Source of the DNA: JABAQJ01 sp046327745
Lineage (GTDB): Bacteria > Gemmatimonadota > Gemmatimonadetes > Gemmatimonadales > Gemmatimonadaceae
Length of the DNA: 64,000 bases
Direction of reading: 5' to 3'
NCBI GenBank assembly: GCA_046327745.1
Contig: JAXLXV010000027.1
Location: 1 to 64,000 of the forward strand
Under the pieces are notes generated by a model. That model was not told the origin of the DNA. It saw nothing but the letters and a program-made list of their open reading frames with translations, and made no database searches. This document shows positions 8,379-17,549 of this stretch, piece by piece. How positions within the stretch are numbered: position 1 is the first letter of the stretch; every line of letters begins with the position of its first letter. The translations under genes were made by a program, and so were the position numbers.

Positions 8379-11300
8379 ATGCACCTGATGCTTCATCGTG
8401 CTAGGGCACTTGTAGTCGGCGGATTGATCGGAGTCGTTGCTTGCTCCGGTGACCAGAAACTTGGCGTCGCGCCCGACCCTCACGGCCCAGATGCGCAGGC
8501 GAAGTACGTTGTTTCGGTCACACCGAAGCGCGATTCGCTTCCCGTTGGATTGTCGCGCAAGCTGGCTGCGCAAGTCGTCGACGCTGCCGGAGCAGCTCAA
8601 AGCGTCCCGGTAGACTGGGCGTCGCTGGAGCCGCAGATCGCCACCGTTGCATCGGGTGTCGTGACGTCGCTTTCGCCTGGGACAGCGGAAATCGTCGCGC
8701 GCTACGGGACTGCCGCCGATACCGCTGTGATTGTCGTGACCACTGAGACGGTGCACCTGCAGGTCAGTCCCAACGCCATCAGCGCGTCGATGGGTGACAC
8801 CGTGAACTTTGTTGCTCAACTGGTCACTTCCGGCGGCGCGACGTTCTCGACGCAACCCGCCAGTTGGACCGCCAGCGATTCAGCGGCCGTCGTCCTCATG
8901 GATGGCGGGCGCGCTGCGCTCGCCAACGTCGGCGATGCTCAGGTGACGGCGCGCGTCGGCGAGATGACGGCGACAGCGTCCGTCAATGTCTTCGCTTCCT
9001 CGGTCGGCTCAATTGCGATCGCGCCGTCGACCGCGTCGTTAGCCGCCGGGTCTTCAGTCGATCTCGACGCAAAAGTCTATGACAAGAACGGCCGACGGCT
9101 GCTCTTTCGCAGTGTGAGCTGGGCGTCGTCGAATTCCTCGATCGCTACCGTCAGTGGCAGCGGCACGGTCCAAGGCTTACGGCGAGGTGGTGTTGTTATC
9201 ACAGCAACAAGTGGTGGTGTGTCGTCGACCGCGACGGTGAACATCTCCTCACAGCCCGCCTCGAGCGTCACGCTTGACATCAACCCAAACCCCATCGTCA
9301 TCGCCGCGAAGGTACAGGCCGTTGCGGTTCCGCGCGATGCGTCAGGAAATCCGATCGTCGGTCGACCAATCGCCTATCAAAGCTCCAGTCCCTCCGTTGC
9401 CACGATTGATGCCCAGGGAGTCATCACGGGATTGATCGCTGGTGCAACGAACATCTCCGCGATCTGCGATGGTCATATTGCCACGGTGAGTCTGAAGGTG
9501 GAGGAGCAGCACGTAACGTCTGTTTCCATCGTCCCGGCTACGCCATCGGTCAAGCAGGGCTCAAACGCCGCGCTAGTGGCCGATGTGAAGGACCAGATGG
9601 GAAACTCGGTGCCCGGCGCCGCGGTCACCTGGTCGTCAACCAACCCCAGTATTGCGTCGGTCTCTAGTAGCGGCGTGTTGAGCGGCGTTGCGATCGGCAC
9701 GTCGTCTGTCAAGGCGACCAGTGGGGTGGTGTCGGCGACTGCTCCGGTCAACGTGACGGCACAGAGCGTGGCTTCGGTCCAAGTGACGCCGAGCAGTGTT
9801 TCTTTCCAAGCAGGAACAACCACGCAGCTAACAGCAACCGCATTCGATGCCAATGGCCAGGCGATTCCGGGGACGAGTTTCACCTGGGTCACTGGCGATC
9901 CCAACGTCACGACCGTATCCGCGTTAGGCGTCGCGACGGCGAAGAATCTGGGCACGACGACCATTACGGCCACCGCGTCGGGCAAGTCGTCAAGCGCGGC
10001 CATCACGGTCGTCAGCGCGCCTCCCGCTCCTGCGGCGAACGTCGTGGTTACGCTGAACAACGGCACACTGAACATCGGCCAGTCTTCCCAGGCCGTCGCG
10101 ACGGTTACGGACGCGCAAGGAAACGTGCTGACTGGGCGTCCCATCACGTGGTCGAGTGCTACGTCCAACGTGGCGACCGTGTCGTCGACCGGCCTCGTCA
10201 CGGCAGTTGCAGCAGGAACCGCTGCGATCGTAGCCACCGTTGAAGGCGTCTCCGGCAACGCGTCGGTCACAGTCAATCCGCCGCCGGTCGCGCCGGTCGC
10301 TTCGGTGACCGTCTCGGCGCCGTCCACGACGCTAACCATTGGGCAGTCCACGCAGTTGGCGGTCGTCCTGAAGGATGCGCAAGGCAACGTCCTTACCGGA
10401 CGCAGTATCGCCTACGCCAGCTCCAACACTGCGACGGCGTCAGTCTCGGCCACCGGGCTGGTCAAGGCTATTGCAGCCGGATCAGTGTCAATCAGCGTGA
10501 CGAGTGAGGGCGTCACAGGTGCTCTCGCGTTGACCGTGCAGTCAAGTTCGCCGCCGCCACCCACGGCGTATTCGGTCGCCGTGACCGTGAATGCCAGTGC
10601 GTTGCAGGTGGGGCAGTCGACACAAGCGACGGCGACGGTGAAGGACGCTTCTGGGAATGTCATCCCAGGTGCCACAGTCACTTGGGCAACATCGAATAGC
10701 TTGGTCGCGACCGTGTCTTCCTCGGGGCTCGTGGCCGCAGTTGGAACAGGCATCGTCGCAATCACGGCGAGCACATCCGGTATTACAGGGAGCGCGGCAA
10801 TCAACGTCACCGCGCCGTCGCCACAGATATCGGTGGTCGTGGTATCCATGTCTTCCACCACGCTTTCATCTGGCCAAAGCCTCCAGGCGACAGCCGTTGC
10901 GAAAGATGCAGCTGGCAACCCGGTGAGTGGCGCGGTCTTCACCTGGTCCGTCAGCAGCACCTCAGTGATAAGCGTGACGGCATCCGGACTCGTGTCGGGA
11001 ATTGCAAACGGCACAGCACAAGTTCGCGCAACCACCGCTGGCGTAACCGGGTCGTTGTCAGTGACGGTTTCTTCGCCGGCGCCGCCGCCGGGTCCGAACG
11101 GGTTGACGGTGCCGCCGGCGCTGCCGCAGGTGTACCTGAACTATCCGTACCCGGCGGTGACGGGGGCGACGATCACGGTGCCGGCGGGGGGCAATCTGCA
11201 GACGGCGCTGAACAATGCGCAGCGCGGGGACGAGATCGTGCTGCAGGCCGGGGCGACGTACACGGGGAACTTCACGTTGCCGGCGAAGTCGGGGACGGCG

Positions 11301-12572
11301 GCGAACGGGTGGATCACGATTCGGTCGGACCAGCTGAACCAGCTGCCGCTGGGGACGCGGGTGACGCCGGCGGTGGCAGGGCTGATGCCGCGGATCCAGA
11401 CGGTGAACTCGGCGCCGGCGATCAAGACGGCGGCGAGTGCGAGCGGGTATCGGCTGGCCGGGGTGGAGGTGACGGTGGCGGCGGCGTACACGGGCCCGCA
11501 GTACGGAATCATCTGGTTAGGGGATGGGACGTCGGCGCAGAGCACGTTGGCGTCGGTGCCGACGGACCTGGTGCTGGATCGATTGTATGTGCATGGGCAG
11601 CCGACGACGGACGTGTCGCGGTGCGTGGGGCTGAACTCGGGGCGGTCGCAGGTGTCGGACTCGTACCTGATGGACTGTCACGCGATCGGGGCGGACGCGC
11701 AGGCGATCGCGGGGTGGAATGGGCCGGGGCCGTACAAGATTGTGAACAACACGCTGGCCGGGTCGACGGAGAACATCATGTTTGGGGGGGCGGATCCGTG
11801 GATCCCGAACCTGATTCCGAGCGACATCGAGATTCGGCAGAACTACGTGTACACGCCGGCGGCGTGGCATGGGGCGGCGTGGGTGAAGAAGAACCTGTTT
11901 GAGCTGAAGATGGGGCAGCGGATCCTGGTGGAGGGGAACGTGTTTGACGGGTCGTGGCAGAACGGGCAGACGGGGTGGGCGTTCGTGCTGAAGTCGGAGA
12001 ACCAGTCGGGGCGCTGCACGTGGTGCACGACGTCGGACGTGACGATCCGGTACAATCGGATCACGAATGCGGGGGCGGGGATAGCGATCAGCGGGAAGGA
12101 GGGGTCGAATCCGAACCCGGTGACGACCCTGTCGGCGCGGTTTGCGGTGCAGAACAACGAGATGGACAACATCAACGTGGGGATCTACGTGGGGGACAAC
12201 CGGTTGTTGCAGGTGCTGGGGAACGCGAGTGACGTGGAGATTGTGCACAACACGTTCACGACGACGGGGGCGTTGAATCAGTTCATGGCCTTCGACGAGT
12301 TCACGACGGCGACGCGGTTGGTCCAGAACGACAACATCTTCACGCTGGGCCGCTACGGCATGCTGGCCACCAACCGCGGGGAAGGCACGTCAGCACTCGC
12401 GGCGGTGATCGGTGGCTGGCAATTCAACAACAACTACCTGATCGGGACCTCACGCGCGTCGATCTACCCTCCGAGCACGAACTTCATTTCATCGCAAGGA
12501 GGCGCCCCTTCGGGCGCCGGCGCAGACCAGGCAACGATAAACGCGAAGATCGCCGGCGTCATCATTCCGTAA
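8379..12572 (+). CDS. Big_2-repeat lipoprotein with C-terminal beta-helix
   Basis: Large exported surface protein of 1,397 residues. The start is ATG 8379, with GGAGG at 8366-8370; the frame is open upstream to 8121, but that stretch is the riboswitch leader. The N-terminus is a lipoprotein signal peptide, MHLMLHRARALVVGGLIGVVACSG, with lipobox VVAC. About ten Big_2-type Ig-like repeats follow (residues about 42-895), each with the pattern WxSSxPxxATVSxxGxVTG. Then come a proline-rich linker (SSPAPPPGPNG) and a right-handed beta-helix domain homologous to the secreted protein at 6408-7916. The architecture suits an adhesin or matrix protein holding a polysaccharide-active tip away from the cell. 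The riboswitch implies cyclic di-GMP control. From about 11080 to 12280 codon use changes abruptly to almost all G-ending codons, unlike the Big_2 part. Confidence 0.9.
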   Translation: MHLMLHRARALVVGGLIGVVACSGDQKLGVAPDPHGPDAQAKYVVSVTPKRDSLPVGLSRKLAAQVVDAAGAAQSVPVDWASLEPQIATVASGVVTSLSPGTAEIVARYGTAADTAVIVVTTETVHLQVSPNAISASMGDTVNFVAQLVTSGGATFSTQPASWTASDSAAVVLMDGGRAALANVGDAQVTARVGEMTATASVNVFASSVGSIAIAPSTASLAAGSSVDLDAKVYDKNGRRLLFRSVSWASSNSSIATVSGSGTVQGLRRGGVVITATSGGVSSTATVNISSQPASSVTLDINPNPIVIAAKVQAVAVPRDASGNPIVGRPIAYQSSSPSVATIDAQGVITGLIAGATNISAICDGHIATVSLKVEEQHVTSVSIVPATPSVKQGSNAALVADVKDQMGNSVPGAAVTWSSTNPSIASVSSSGVLSGVAIGTSSVKATSGVVSATAPVNVTAQSVASVQVTPSSVSFQAGTTTQLTATAFDANGQAIPGTSFTWVTGDPNVTTVSALGVATAKNLGTTTITATASGKSSSAAITVVSAPPAPAANVVVTLNNGTLNIGQSSQAVATVTDAQGNVLTGRPITWSSATSNVATVSSTGLVTAVAAGTAAIVATVEGVSGNASVTVNPPPVAPVASVTVSAPSTTLTIGQSTQLAVVLKDAQGNVLTGRSIAYASSNTATASVSATGLVKAIAAGSVSISVTSEGVTGALALTVQSSSPPPPTAYSVAVTVNASALQVGQSTQATATVKDASGNVIPGATVTWATSNSLVATVSSSGLVAAVGTGIVAITASTSGITGSAAINVTAPSPQISVVVVSMSSTTLSSGQSLQATAVAKDAAGNPVSGAVFTWSVSSTSVISVTASGLVSGIANGTAQVRATTAGVTGSLSVTVSSPAPPPGPNGLTVPPALPQVYLNYPYPAVTGATITVPAGGNLQTALNNAQRGDEIVLQAGATYTGNFTLPAKSGTAANGWITIRSDQLNQLPLGTRVTPAVAGLMPRIQTVNSAPAIKTAASASGYRLAGVEVTVAAAYTGPQYGIIWLGDGTSAQSTLASVPTDLVLDRLYVHGQPTTDVSRCVGLNSGRSQVSDSYLMDCHAIGADAQAIAGWNGPGPYKIVNNTLAGSTENIMFGGADPWIPNLIPSDIEIRQNYVYTPAAWHGAAWVKKNLFELKMGQRILVEGNVFDGSWQNGQTGWAFVLKSENQSGRCTWCTTSDVTIRYNRITNAGAGIAISGKEGSNPNPVTTLSARFAVQNNEMDNINVGIYVGDNRLLQVLGNASDVEIVHNTFTTTGALNQFMAFDEFTTATRLVQNDNIFTLGRYGMLATNRGEGTSALAAVIGGWQFNNNYLIGTSRASIYPPSTNFISSQGGAPSGAGADQATINAKIAGVIIP
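8504..11073 (+). repeat. ten tandem Big_2 (Ig-like) coding repeats
   Basis: Within the lipoprotein, about ten units of roughly 80-90 residues are visible. Each ends in a block such as VTWSSTNPSIASVSSSGVLS or ITWSSATSNVATVSSTGLVT followed by a G-T-x-x-I-x-A-T strand and a TV/NV end strand. The first two are the most divergent; units 7-10 are the most alike at the protein level (QSTQ, KDAQGNVLTGR). DNA identity between units is modest, so these are old duplications rather than recent expansions. Confidence 0.85.
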
Positions 12573-12595
12573 CCACCGGCAGCCTAACGTACGCT

Positions 12596-12632
12596 GGATC
12601 GGCGACACAGGTGTGTCGCCGATCCGCGTTTT
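12596..12632 (+). terminator. Rho-independent terminator
   Basis: Perfect 13-bp inverted repeat GGATCGGCGACAC (12596-12608) and GTGTCGCCGATCC (12613-12625) with an AGGT loop, followed by GCGTTTTC. It begins 23 bases after the stop of the large lipoprotein gene and is the clearest intrinsic terminator in the window. Confidence 0.9.
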
Positions 12633-13001
12633 CAGGTGCAAGTTCCTTGAGTCCGGTGCACCACTATGAATCTCAAGGACGCGTACGGACGTTTGATTGA
12701 GTGTTTACAGCTCTCGTCGCAGCTGACCGAACGCGCACGCGCTTCCGAGGTAAGGCGAGATGCGCGGTGCCGCATTGCACTTGGTGGCGACGAGTACGTT
12801 TCGTGCGCCCGACGTTCCCGGACCCGTCTTGTGCCATGTCCAAAGGGACGGCGACGAGAAATGCGGTTTTGCGAAGCCTTCACCTGCAACAACGCACGGA
12901 CCGTAACTGGCACGCCCAATTCGCTGCAGCGCCATCGGACGTCGAAGAAAGCGCCTGCCGCTGTTGCTCCGGGGCGCCGCTGGCGTTCAGTTTCGTGCCG
13001 T
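12633..13001. other. gene-free interval
   Basis: About 370 bases between the terminator and the 3' end of the convergent O-antigen ligase-like gene. Open frames on both strands exist (for example 12666-13151 plus), but their products are Arg/Cys-rich, run into the ligase gene and show no recognisable motif. I see no convincing gene, repeat or RNA here. Confidence 0.5.
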
Positions 13002-14426
13002 CTAGCGGGTGCCTGCTGCGGTTCGGTCGGTACCGGCAAGTTCAGCGGCAGTCTTTTCGGCCATCTCGGCGAGTGCCCAGACGATCGCCAACTGGAGATA
13101 CGTAAACACCAGGTTGATGAACGAGCCGAAAACCGCCGCTGCACCAAATGAGATTAAGCCGATCTCCGCAAGAAGCAGCTGCTGAGAGTGTCTTGGCAGC
13201 ACCGCCTCGATCTGCCGTCGTACCGTTCGGCTCTTATGCCACACCGTACCCGCTGCGAGCATGTAAACAAGGAAGCCGAAAACTCCATACTCTGCCATCA
13301 GCGTGAAGTACGTCGAGTGCGCGTCTCTCAAACCCGCTGCAGTCCGCAAGATCTCAGGGTCGCGGGCTGCAAACACGTGAGCAAACGGATACGACCCAGG
13401 TCCAACCCCAATAAGGGGGTTTTCCTCGATCACGATGACCGAGACCTTCCAGATCTCCATCCGTTGTTCAGCGGAACCCGCGTCATTCGCAGCCGCGAGG
13501 TTACCGGATGTGGCAGCATTTTCGAGCGATCCGAGTCGCTGCCACAGTTGGCTGGGTGCGAGAGTCACGAACACTATTCCAACTACCGCCACACCAGCGA
13601 GCATCATGATGCGCGCGCGCTTGGTCTGAAGGAAGAACAGCCCGAACCCACCTCCAAGAGCGAGCATGGCTCCGCGAGACTGAGCAAGGGCCAGCACTAG
13701 CGGAATGCAGATAAGCGCCCCCATCGCCAACAATCGGAGCGTTTTGTTTCGTTCGACGAAAATCAGACCGATCGCGAGCGCGAAGGGGAACAGGAGGAGC
13801 GCCGAAATGTCGTTCGGGTTCTCGAAAATGTTGTTCCAGCCTACACGTCCACCTTCCGTAGCGTGGTAGAGGAAGTAGTTGAACAGCGCACCGCGAACTG
13901 GGAACAGCGCGTGGACACCGAGATAGAAAAAGATGAAAAAACGAACTCGCTCGCGGTTGATCAGGACGATCTGTGCTACCAAAAACACGAGGATCACCTT
14001 CGCCATACCGTTCCAGAATTCGTAGGTAAAGACCTTCCAGTCTGAACCCAGGTACGACACCGTGGCGACGCCGAAGAAGACCAAAAACAGCGATCCCGCT
14101 GAAGTGAATCGGACGCGTTCACCCATGAAGACTGCGATAAGCGCCGTCACCATCGAGGCGGTGCCAATCGGAATGGTGTACGACGTGATGACGAAGACGT
14201 AGATCAGAAACGACACATACGCGAGCGACCAGTCCACGCCTTGCCACGGCCACTTGGCCACCAGCAGACGCTCGTCAATTGCGCCGGCTGGGAGGTCAGC
14301 GTCATCCGCGGACGTCGAGCCAGCGGGCGCCGGAAGCGGGCGGGTGAGCGCTCCAGCCGCGCCGGCCGCCGCTGGCGTCCCGTAAAAACGTGCTGATCGC
14401 CACCCTACATTCCGACTACGCGCCAT
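13002..14426 (-). CDS. O-antigen ligase/polymerase family membrane protein
   Basis: Polytopic membrane protein of 474 residues with about eleven hydrophobic segments. It has the large periplasmic loop and motif ENPLIGVGPGSYPFAHVF characteristic of the O-antigen ligase (Wzy_C/WaaL) family. Upstream segments such as FLVFFGVATVSYL and LAQSRGAMLALGGGFGLFFL (the AxSRGA arginine motif) fit the same family. A cytosolic Pro/Ala-rich N-terminus of about 60 residues precedes the first helix. The start is ATG 14426 with GGAGGAG five bases upstream. Members transfer or polymerise undecaprenyl-linked glycans on the outer face of the inner membrane, or O-glycosylate proteins; sequence alone does not separate these roles. 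It lies downstream of the APS kinase gene on the same strand with a gap of about 120 bases. Confidence 0.85.
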   Translation of the reverse strand: MARSRNVGWRSARFYGTPAAAGAAGALTRPLPAPAGSTSADDADLPAGAIDERLLVAKWPWQGVDWSLAYVSFLIYVFVITSYTIPIGTASMVTALIAVFMGERVRFTSAGSLFLVFFGVATVSYLGSDWKVFTYEFWNGMAKVILVFLVAQIVLINRERVRFFIFFYLGVHALFPVRGALFNYFLYHATEGGRVGWNNIFENPNDISALLLFPFALAIGLIFVERNKTLRLLAMGALICIPLVLALAQSRGAMLALGGGFGLFFLQTKRARIMMLAGVAVVGIVFVTLAPSQLWQRLGSLENAATSGNLAAANDAGSAEQRMEIWKVSVIVIEENPLIGVGPGSYPFAHVFAARDPEILRTAAGLRDAHSTYFTLMAEYGVFGFLVYMLAAGTVWHKSRTVRRQIEAVLPRHSQQLLLAEIGLISFGAAAVFGSFINLVFTYLQLAIVWALAEMAEKTAAELAGTDRTAAGTR

Positions 14427-14548
14427 TCACTCCTCCAAAAACCTTTACGTCTCGCCCAACCAAGACCGGTCCGCCGAAACGTTCCACGGACAATCCCATA
14501 AGATGAAGACGGTTGCAGAGATGGGTCCGCAACGCCCCTATCCGTTCG

Positions 14549-15151
14549 TTAAATGTAGCCAAGGGCCGCGAGGCGACGCCTGATCTCCTCTTCCGATGCA
14601 CTGCGTTCCTCTTCCCCAGATGCCGGGATAATTCCGATCATCTCGAGGGTCCGCAGGACCTTCCAGGCGCCCTGCTGCACGGACTCCCGGTCGGAGTGGA
14701 TGTGCACTTCGGGTGCCGTCGGTTCTTCATACGGCGCGTTGACCCCGGTGAACTCCTCCACATCGCCGCGGCGGGCCCGAGCGTACATGCCATCCTGATC
14801 GCGCTGTTCGGCGACGTCCACCGGACACTCCACGTACACCTCAATGAAGTTCGTCACGTTTCGGCGCACTTCATCGCGTGTGCTGCGATATGGCGACACG
14901 GCGCAGCAAATGGCGATCACGCCATTGCGGGACAGCAATTTTGCCACGTAGCCCATGCGCCGGATGTGCTCTTCACGATCTTCTTTAGCGAAGCCAAGTC
15001 CTCGTGAAAGACTTTCGCGCACTTCGTGACCGTCCAGCAGCTCAACCGCATGCCCGCGGTCGTACAACTGCTGGTAGACCTCACGCGCCACCGACGACTT
15101 GCCTGACGACGGAATTCCCGTGAACCAGAGGGTTGCACCTTGAAGGTTCAT
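14549..15151 (-). CDS. cysC: adenylylsulfate (APS) kinase
   Basis: Cytosolic APS kinase of 200 residues that makes PAPS from APS and ATP. The Walker A motif is GIPSSGKSSVA (residues about 12-22; the usual form is GLSGAGKST). LLDGHEVRESLSRGLGFAKEDREEHIRRMGYVA (about 39-71) forms the APS-binding region, and VSPYRSTRDEVRR and GVNAPYEEPTAPEVHI complete the family blocks. The start ATG overlaps the stop of the SLC13 permease gene (ATGA), so the two are co-translated. A second APS kinase domain is present in the fusion protein at 17550, an unexpected redundancy. Together they supply PAPS either for sulfation of a glycan or for assimilation. No PAPS reductase and no recognisable sulfotransferase is encoded in the window. 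Confidence 0.92.
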   Translation of the reverse strand: MNLQGATLWFTGIPSSGKSSVAREVYQQLYDRGHAVELLDGHEVRESLSRGLGFAKEDREEHIRRMGYVAKLLSRNGVIAICCAVSPYRSTRDEVRRNVTNFIEVYVECPVDVAEQRDQDGMYARARRGDVEEFTGVNAPYEEPTAPEVHIHSDRESVQQGAWKVLRTLEMIGIIPASGEEERSASEEEIRRRLAALGYI

Positions 15152-16674
15152 TGGAGTCCGATGAGTGGCCAGTAGAACTTGATCACCAGGGCTAGGATCG
15201 CGATGGAGGCGAGCGTCATGAGTGCCCCCGCGCGCACAAAGTCCTTAGGACTCAAGTAGCCACTGGAGAAAATGATGGTGTTGGGAGCGGTGCTGATGGG
15301 GAACATGAAGTCCAATCCCGAGCCAAAAGACGTCGCCAGTACGAGGGCGGTTGGCGATGCCCCGACCTGATTGGCGAGCGTGAATGCCAAGGGAAGAATA
15401 ACAGCCAAGGCCGCCGCATTGCTCATGAATTCGGATAGGATCAGCGCGATCACGGCCGTCCCGAGCACGGCCACGTAGCGCGACGGCTGATAGCCGTCCA
15501 GAGCAGTCGTCAGCAAGAACTTTGTGGCGCCGGTGCGTTCCAAGGCAGCGCCCAGCGCAATGGCACCGCCATACATCAGGATGATGTTCCAGTAGATGTG
15601 GCGCTCCCCGCGTTCCCACTTCATCACGCCAAAGACGAATAGTGCCGTAGCGCCCAGCAAAGCGATGACCGCCAGATCTACCTTGCGTCCGCCGAGGAAG
15701 ACCCATGCTGCCACGGTCAGGACAAGGATGGCCAGGGTCGCGTACTGCGGTCGTTGCATCGGGCCCAGGTCGTCCACCGCCCGCTCCAGAAGTCGACGCG
15801 CCGAGCTGAACTCCACCTCTTCGTGCTTGAAGACCAGACGCAGGATCAACGGTGTGGTGAGTATGCCCAACGCCACCACGGGCCACGACGCCTCAACCCA
15901 TCCAAGAAAGGAAATGCTCGTTCCATAGTTCTTCTGCAGCATGCCGAGCGCCAAGGCGGCGCGGCTGCTGCCTAGGAACGAGACGTTGGAACCGATGAGG
16001 GCTCCCCACCCCATGGAGAAGAAGAGGACCTTGGCGTAGGTGCTCTCCTTTGGTCGCAGTCGGAGCGCCACGGCGACTTCAGTGGCGATAGGGAAGAGCA
16101 TGGCGGTGGTCGCCTGGTTAGGCATCCAGATGGTGGCAAAGACGCCCGCCAGCATCATCCCGAACGCAAATCCATACGGTGATCCCTCGAACCGACTGAG
16201 GAAGAGCAGGGCCATGCGCTTGCTCAATCCAGTCTCCACCAGGGCGCCGCCGATCAGGAAGATGCCCATGAGGAAAAAGATCGCGGAGCTGCCGAACGCC
16301 GAATAAGCATCTGATGGCTTAATGGCGCCCGTTAGGCCGAGCAAGGCGACGCCGAGCAGGCCAGTGACGCCATAGGGGAGGGCGTTGGTGACCCACAACG
16401 TGATGGCCACAATGAACACGGCAATCGCGTGTTCGCCTTCTGTGCTTAGGCCACTTGGTGCCGGCCGGAGGTAGACATAGAGCGCGAGGAGCAGTCCCAC
16501 GGCGATGCCGACGCGCTGGCCCCATTGCTCGACCAGCGTGGGGCCGCCGGCTGGCGGAGGCGCGGTGGGTGTTGTCCGTCGTCGTTCACCGGGCCACCGA
16601 AAGGTGCCTGCCGGGGCGCCGACGGACGCTGTACCTCCGCCGACACTCGCTCCCCGCCGTTCACGAAACGGCAA
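15148..16674 (-). CDS. SLC13/DASS-type anion permease, probable sulfate uptake
   Basis: Integral-membrane transporter of the divalent anion:sodium symporter family, 508 residues with about 11-12 hydrophobic segments. Visible features are VTLWVTNALPYGVTGLLG near the start of the transport domain, MPNQATTAMLFPIATEVA, and the C-terminal block LSEFMSNAAALAVILPLAF, which resembles the family's SNT/SNAAA substrate- and sodium-site repeats. An unusual Gly/Pro/Arg-rich cytosolic N-terminus of about 50 residues precedes the first helix, and its first 14 bases overlap the end of the PHP gene. Context with APS kinase and ATP sulfurylase argues for sulfate as substrate; the family also moves dicarboxylates, so this is inference. 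Confidence 0.85.
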   Translation of the reverse strand: MPFRERRGASVGGGTASVGAPAGTFRWPGERRRTTPTAPPPAGGPTLVEQWGQRVGIAVGLLLALYVYLRPAPSGLSTEGEHAIAVFIVAITLWVTNALPYGVTGLLGVALLGLTGAIKPSDAYSAFGSSAIFFLMGIFLIGGALVETGLSKRMALLFLSRFEGSPYGFAFGMMLAGVFATIWMPNQATTAMLFPIATEVAVALRLRPKESTYAKVLFFSMGWGALIGSNVSFLGSSRAALALGMLQKNYGTSISFLGWVEASWPVVALGILTTPLILRLVFKHEEVEFSSARRLLERAVDDLGPMQRPQYATLAILVLTVAAWVFLGGRKVDLAVIALLGATALFVFGVMKWERGERHIYWNIILMYGGAIALGAALERTGATKFLLTTALDGYQPSRYVAVLGTAVIALILSEFMSNAAALAVILPLAFTLANQVGASPTALVLATSFGSGLDFMFPISTAPNTIIFSSGYLSPKDFVRAGALMTLASIAILALVIKFYWPLIGLQ

Positions 16675-17542
16675 CGCGGTTCTCCCGAGCGCGCGCTTGC
16701 CGCTGCGTGATCGCTTCCCTCAAGCGTACGACATAGCGATACGGAAGGCGAATGGTGCCCATCAGCCGGCCCTCGTTGACGCTGCCGTGGTCATCCGACC
16801 CACCGGTGACCAGCAGGCCTAACGATTCGGCGAGTTGGGCGAAATGCGCCGTCTGCGCGTCGCTGTGCTGCGAGTAAAAAACTTCGATGCCGTCAAGACC
16901 GGCGTCGGCCAAGTGCCGGACCTCGTCGTCCGTCAGCTGCGTTCGCCCGGGATGGGCGGCTACAGCCACACCGCCCGCCGCGTGAACCGCCCGAATGGCT
17001 TCCTCTGGCGAAATCTTCACGCGCTGGACGTAGCAGCGTCCGCCATCGAGGATGAACTCTTCGGTAAACGCGGATTTCACATCGGGGACGATGCCCGCTT
17101 CCACCATCGCCTTGGCCACGTGTGGGCGACCGATGTTGTCGGTGCCGCCCGCGATCTCCACGACGCGATCGAACGAAATTGGATGTCCGACCTCGCCAAG
17201 GCGCTGCACCATGCCCCACGCCCGCGCAAAACGCCCATCACGCAAGCTGCGCAGGGTGTGATTGAAGTGCTGATCTTCGGCGTCGATGCCGTACCCCAAG
17301 AGGTCGACCTGACGCTCCTGAGGATCAAGGGTCGAGATCTCACATGCTGGTATGAGCTCGATCCCCACCGACGCCGCCGCGGCTTGGGCTTCGGCCAGGC
17401 CTGCGGTGGTATCGTGATCGGTCAGCGCGATGGCGGCAAAGCCCATCGCCTGCGCCCGGCGGACAACCTCGCCGGGCGCATCGGATCCATCAGATGCCGT
17501 GGAATGCAGCTGCAGATCCGCGTACTGGCCGTCATTCGTCAT
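16661..17542 (-). CDS. PHP-domain phosphoesterase, TrpH/RNase AM-like
   Basis: Stand-alone PHP phosphoesterase of 293 residues related to the YciV/TrpH group, some of which hydrolyse 3',5'-bisphosphonucleotides (pAp). Metal ligands are visible in DLQLHSTASDGSDAPGEV (residues 8-25), ALTDHDTTAGLAEA, IPACEIST, VAAHPGRTQL and TGGSDDHGS. pAp is the by-product of PAPS use, so placement between an ATP sulfurylase/APS kinase gene and a sulfate permease makes pAp removal an attractive role, though this is inference. Start ATG 17542. Only seven bases separate it from the stop of the upstream fusion gene, and that junction contains a CGTTAGG motif that includes the fusion gene's TAG stop. Confidence 0.85.
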   Translation of the reverse strand: MTNDGQYADLQLHSTASDGSDAPGEVVRRAQAMGFAAIALTDHDTTAGLAEAQAAAASVGIELIPACEISTLDPQERQVDLLGYGIDAEDQHFNHTLRSLRDGRFARAWGMVQRLGEVGHPISFDRVVEIAGGTDNIGRPHVAKAMVEAGIVPDVKSAFTEEFILDGGRCYVQRVKISPEEAIRAVHAAGGVAVAAHPGRTQLTDDEVRHLADAGLDGIEVFYSQHSDAQTAHFAQLAESLGLLVTGGSDDHGSVNEGRLMGTIRLPYRYVVRLREAITQRQARARENRVAVS

Positions 17543-17549
17543 GCAGGGC

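Noticed and set aside
9473..11035. Two long minus-strand frames opposite the Big_2 repeats
   Set aside because: They mirror the repeat codons (Thr/Val/Ala-rich) and have no ribosome binding site or domain.
11309..12248. Frames at 11309-11902 plus and 11517-12248 minus inside the beta-helix region
   Set aside because: Created by the extreme G-ending codon bias of the real gene; products are low-complexity Gly/Ala/Asp or Arg/His/Pro.
12666..13151. 161-codon plus-strand frame after the terminator
   Set aside because: Runs into the convergent O-antigen ligase gene, Arg/Cys-rich, no Shine-Dalgarno sequence or recognisable domain.
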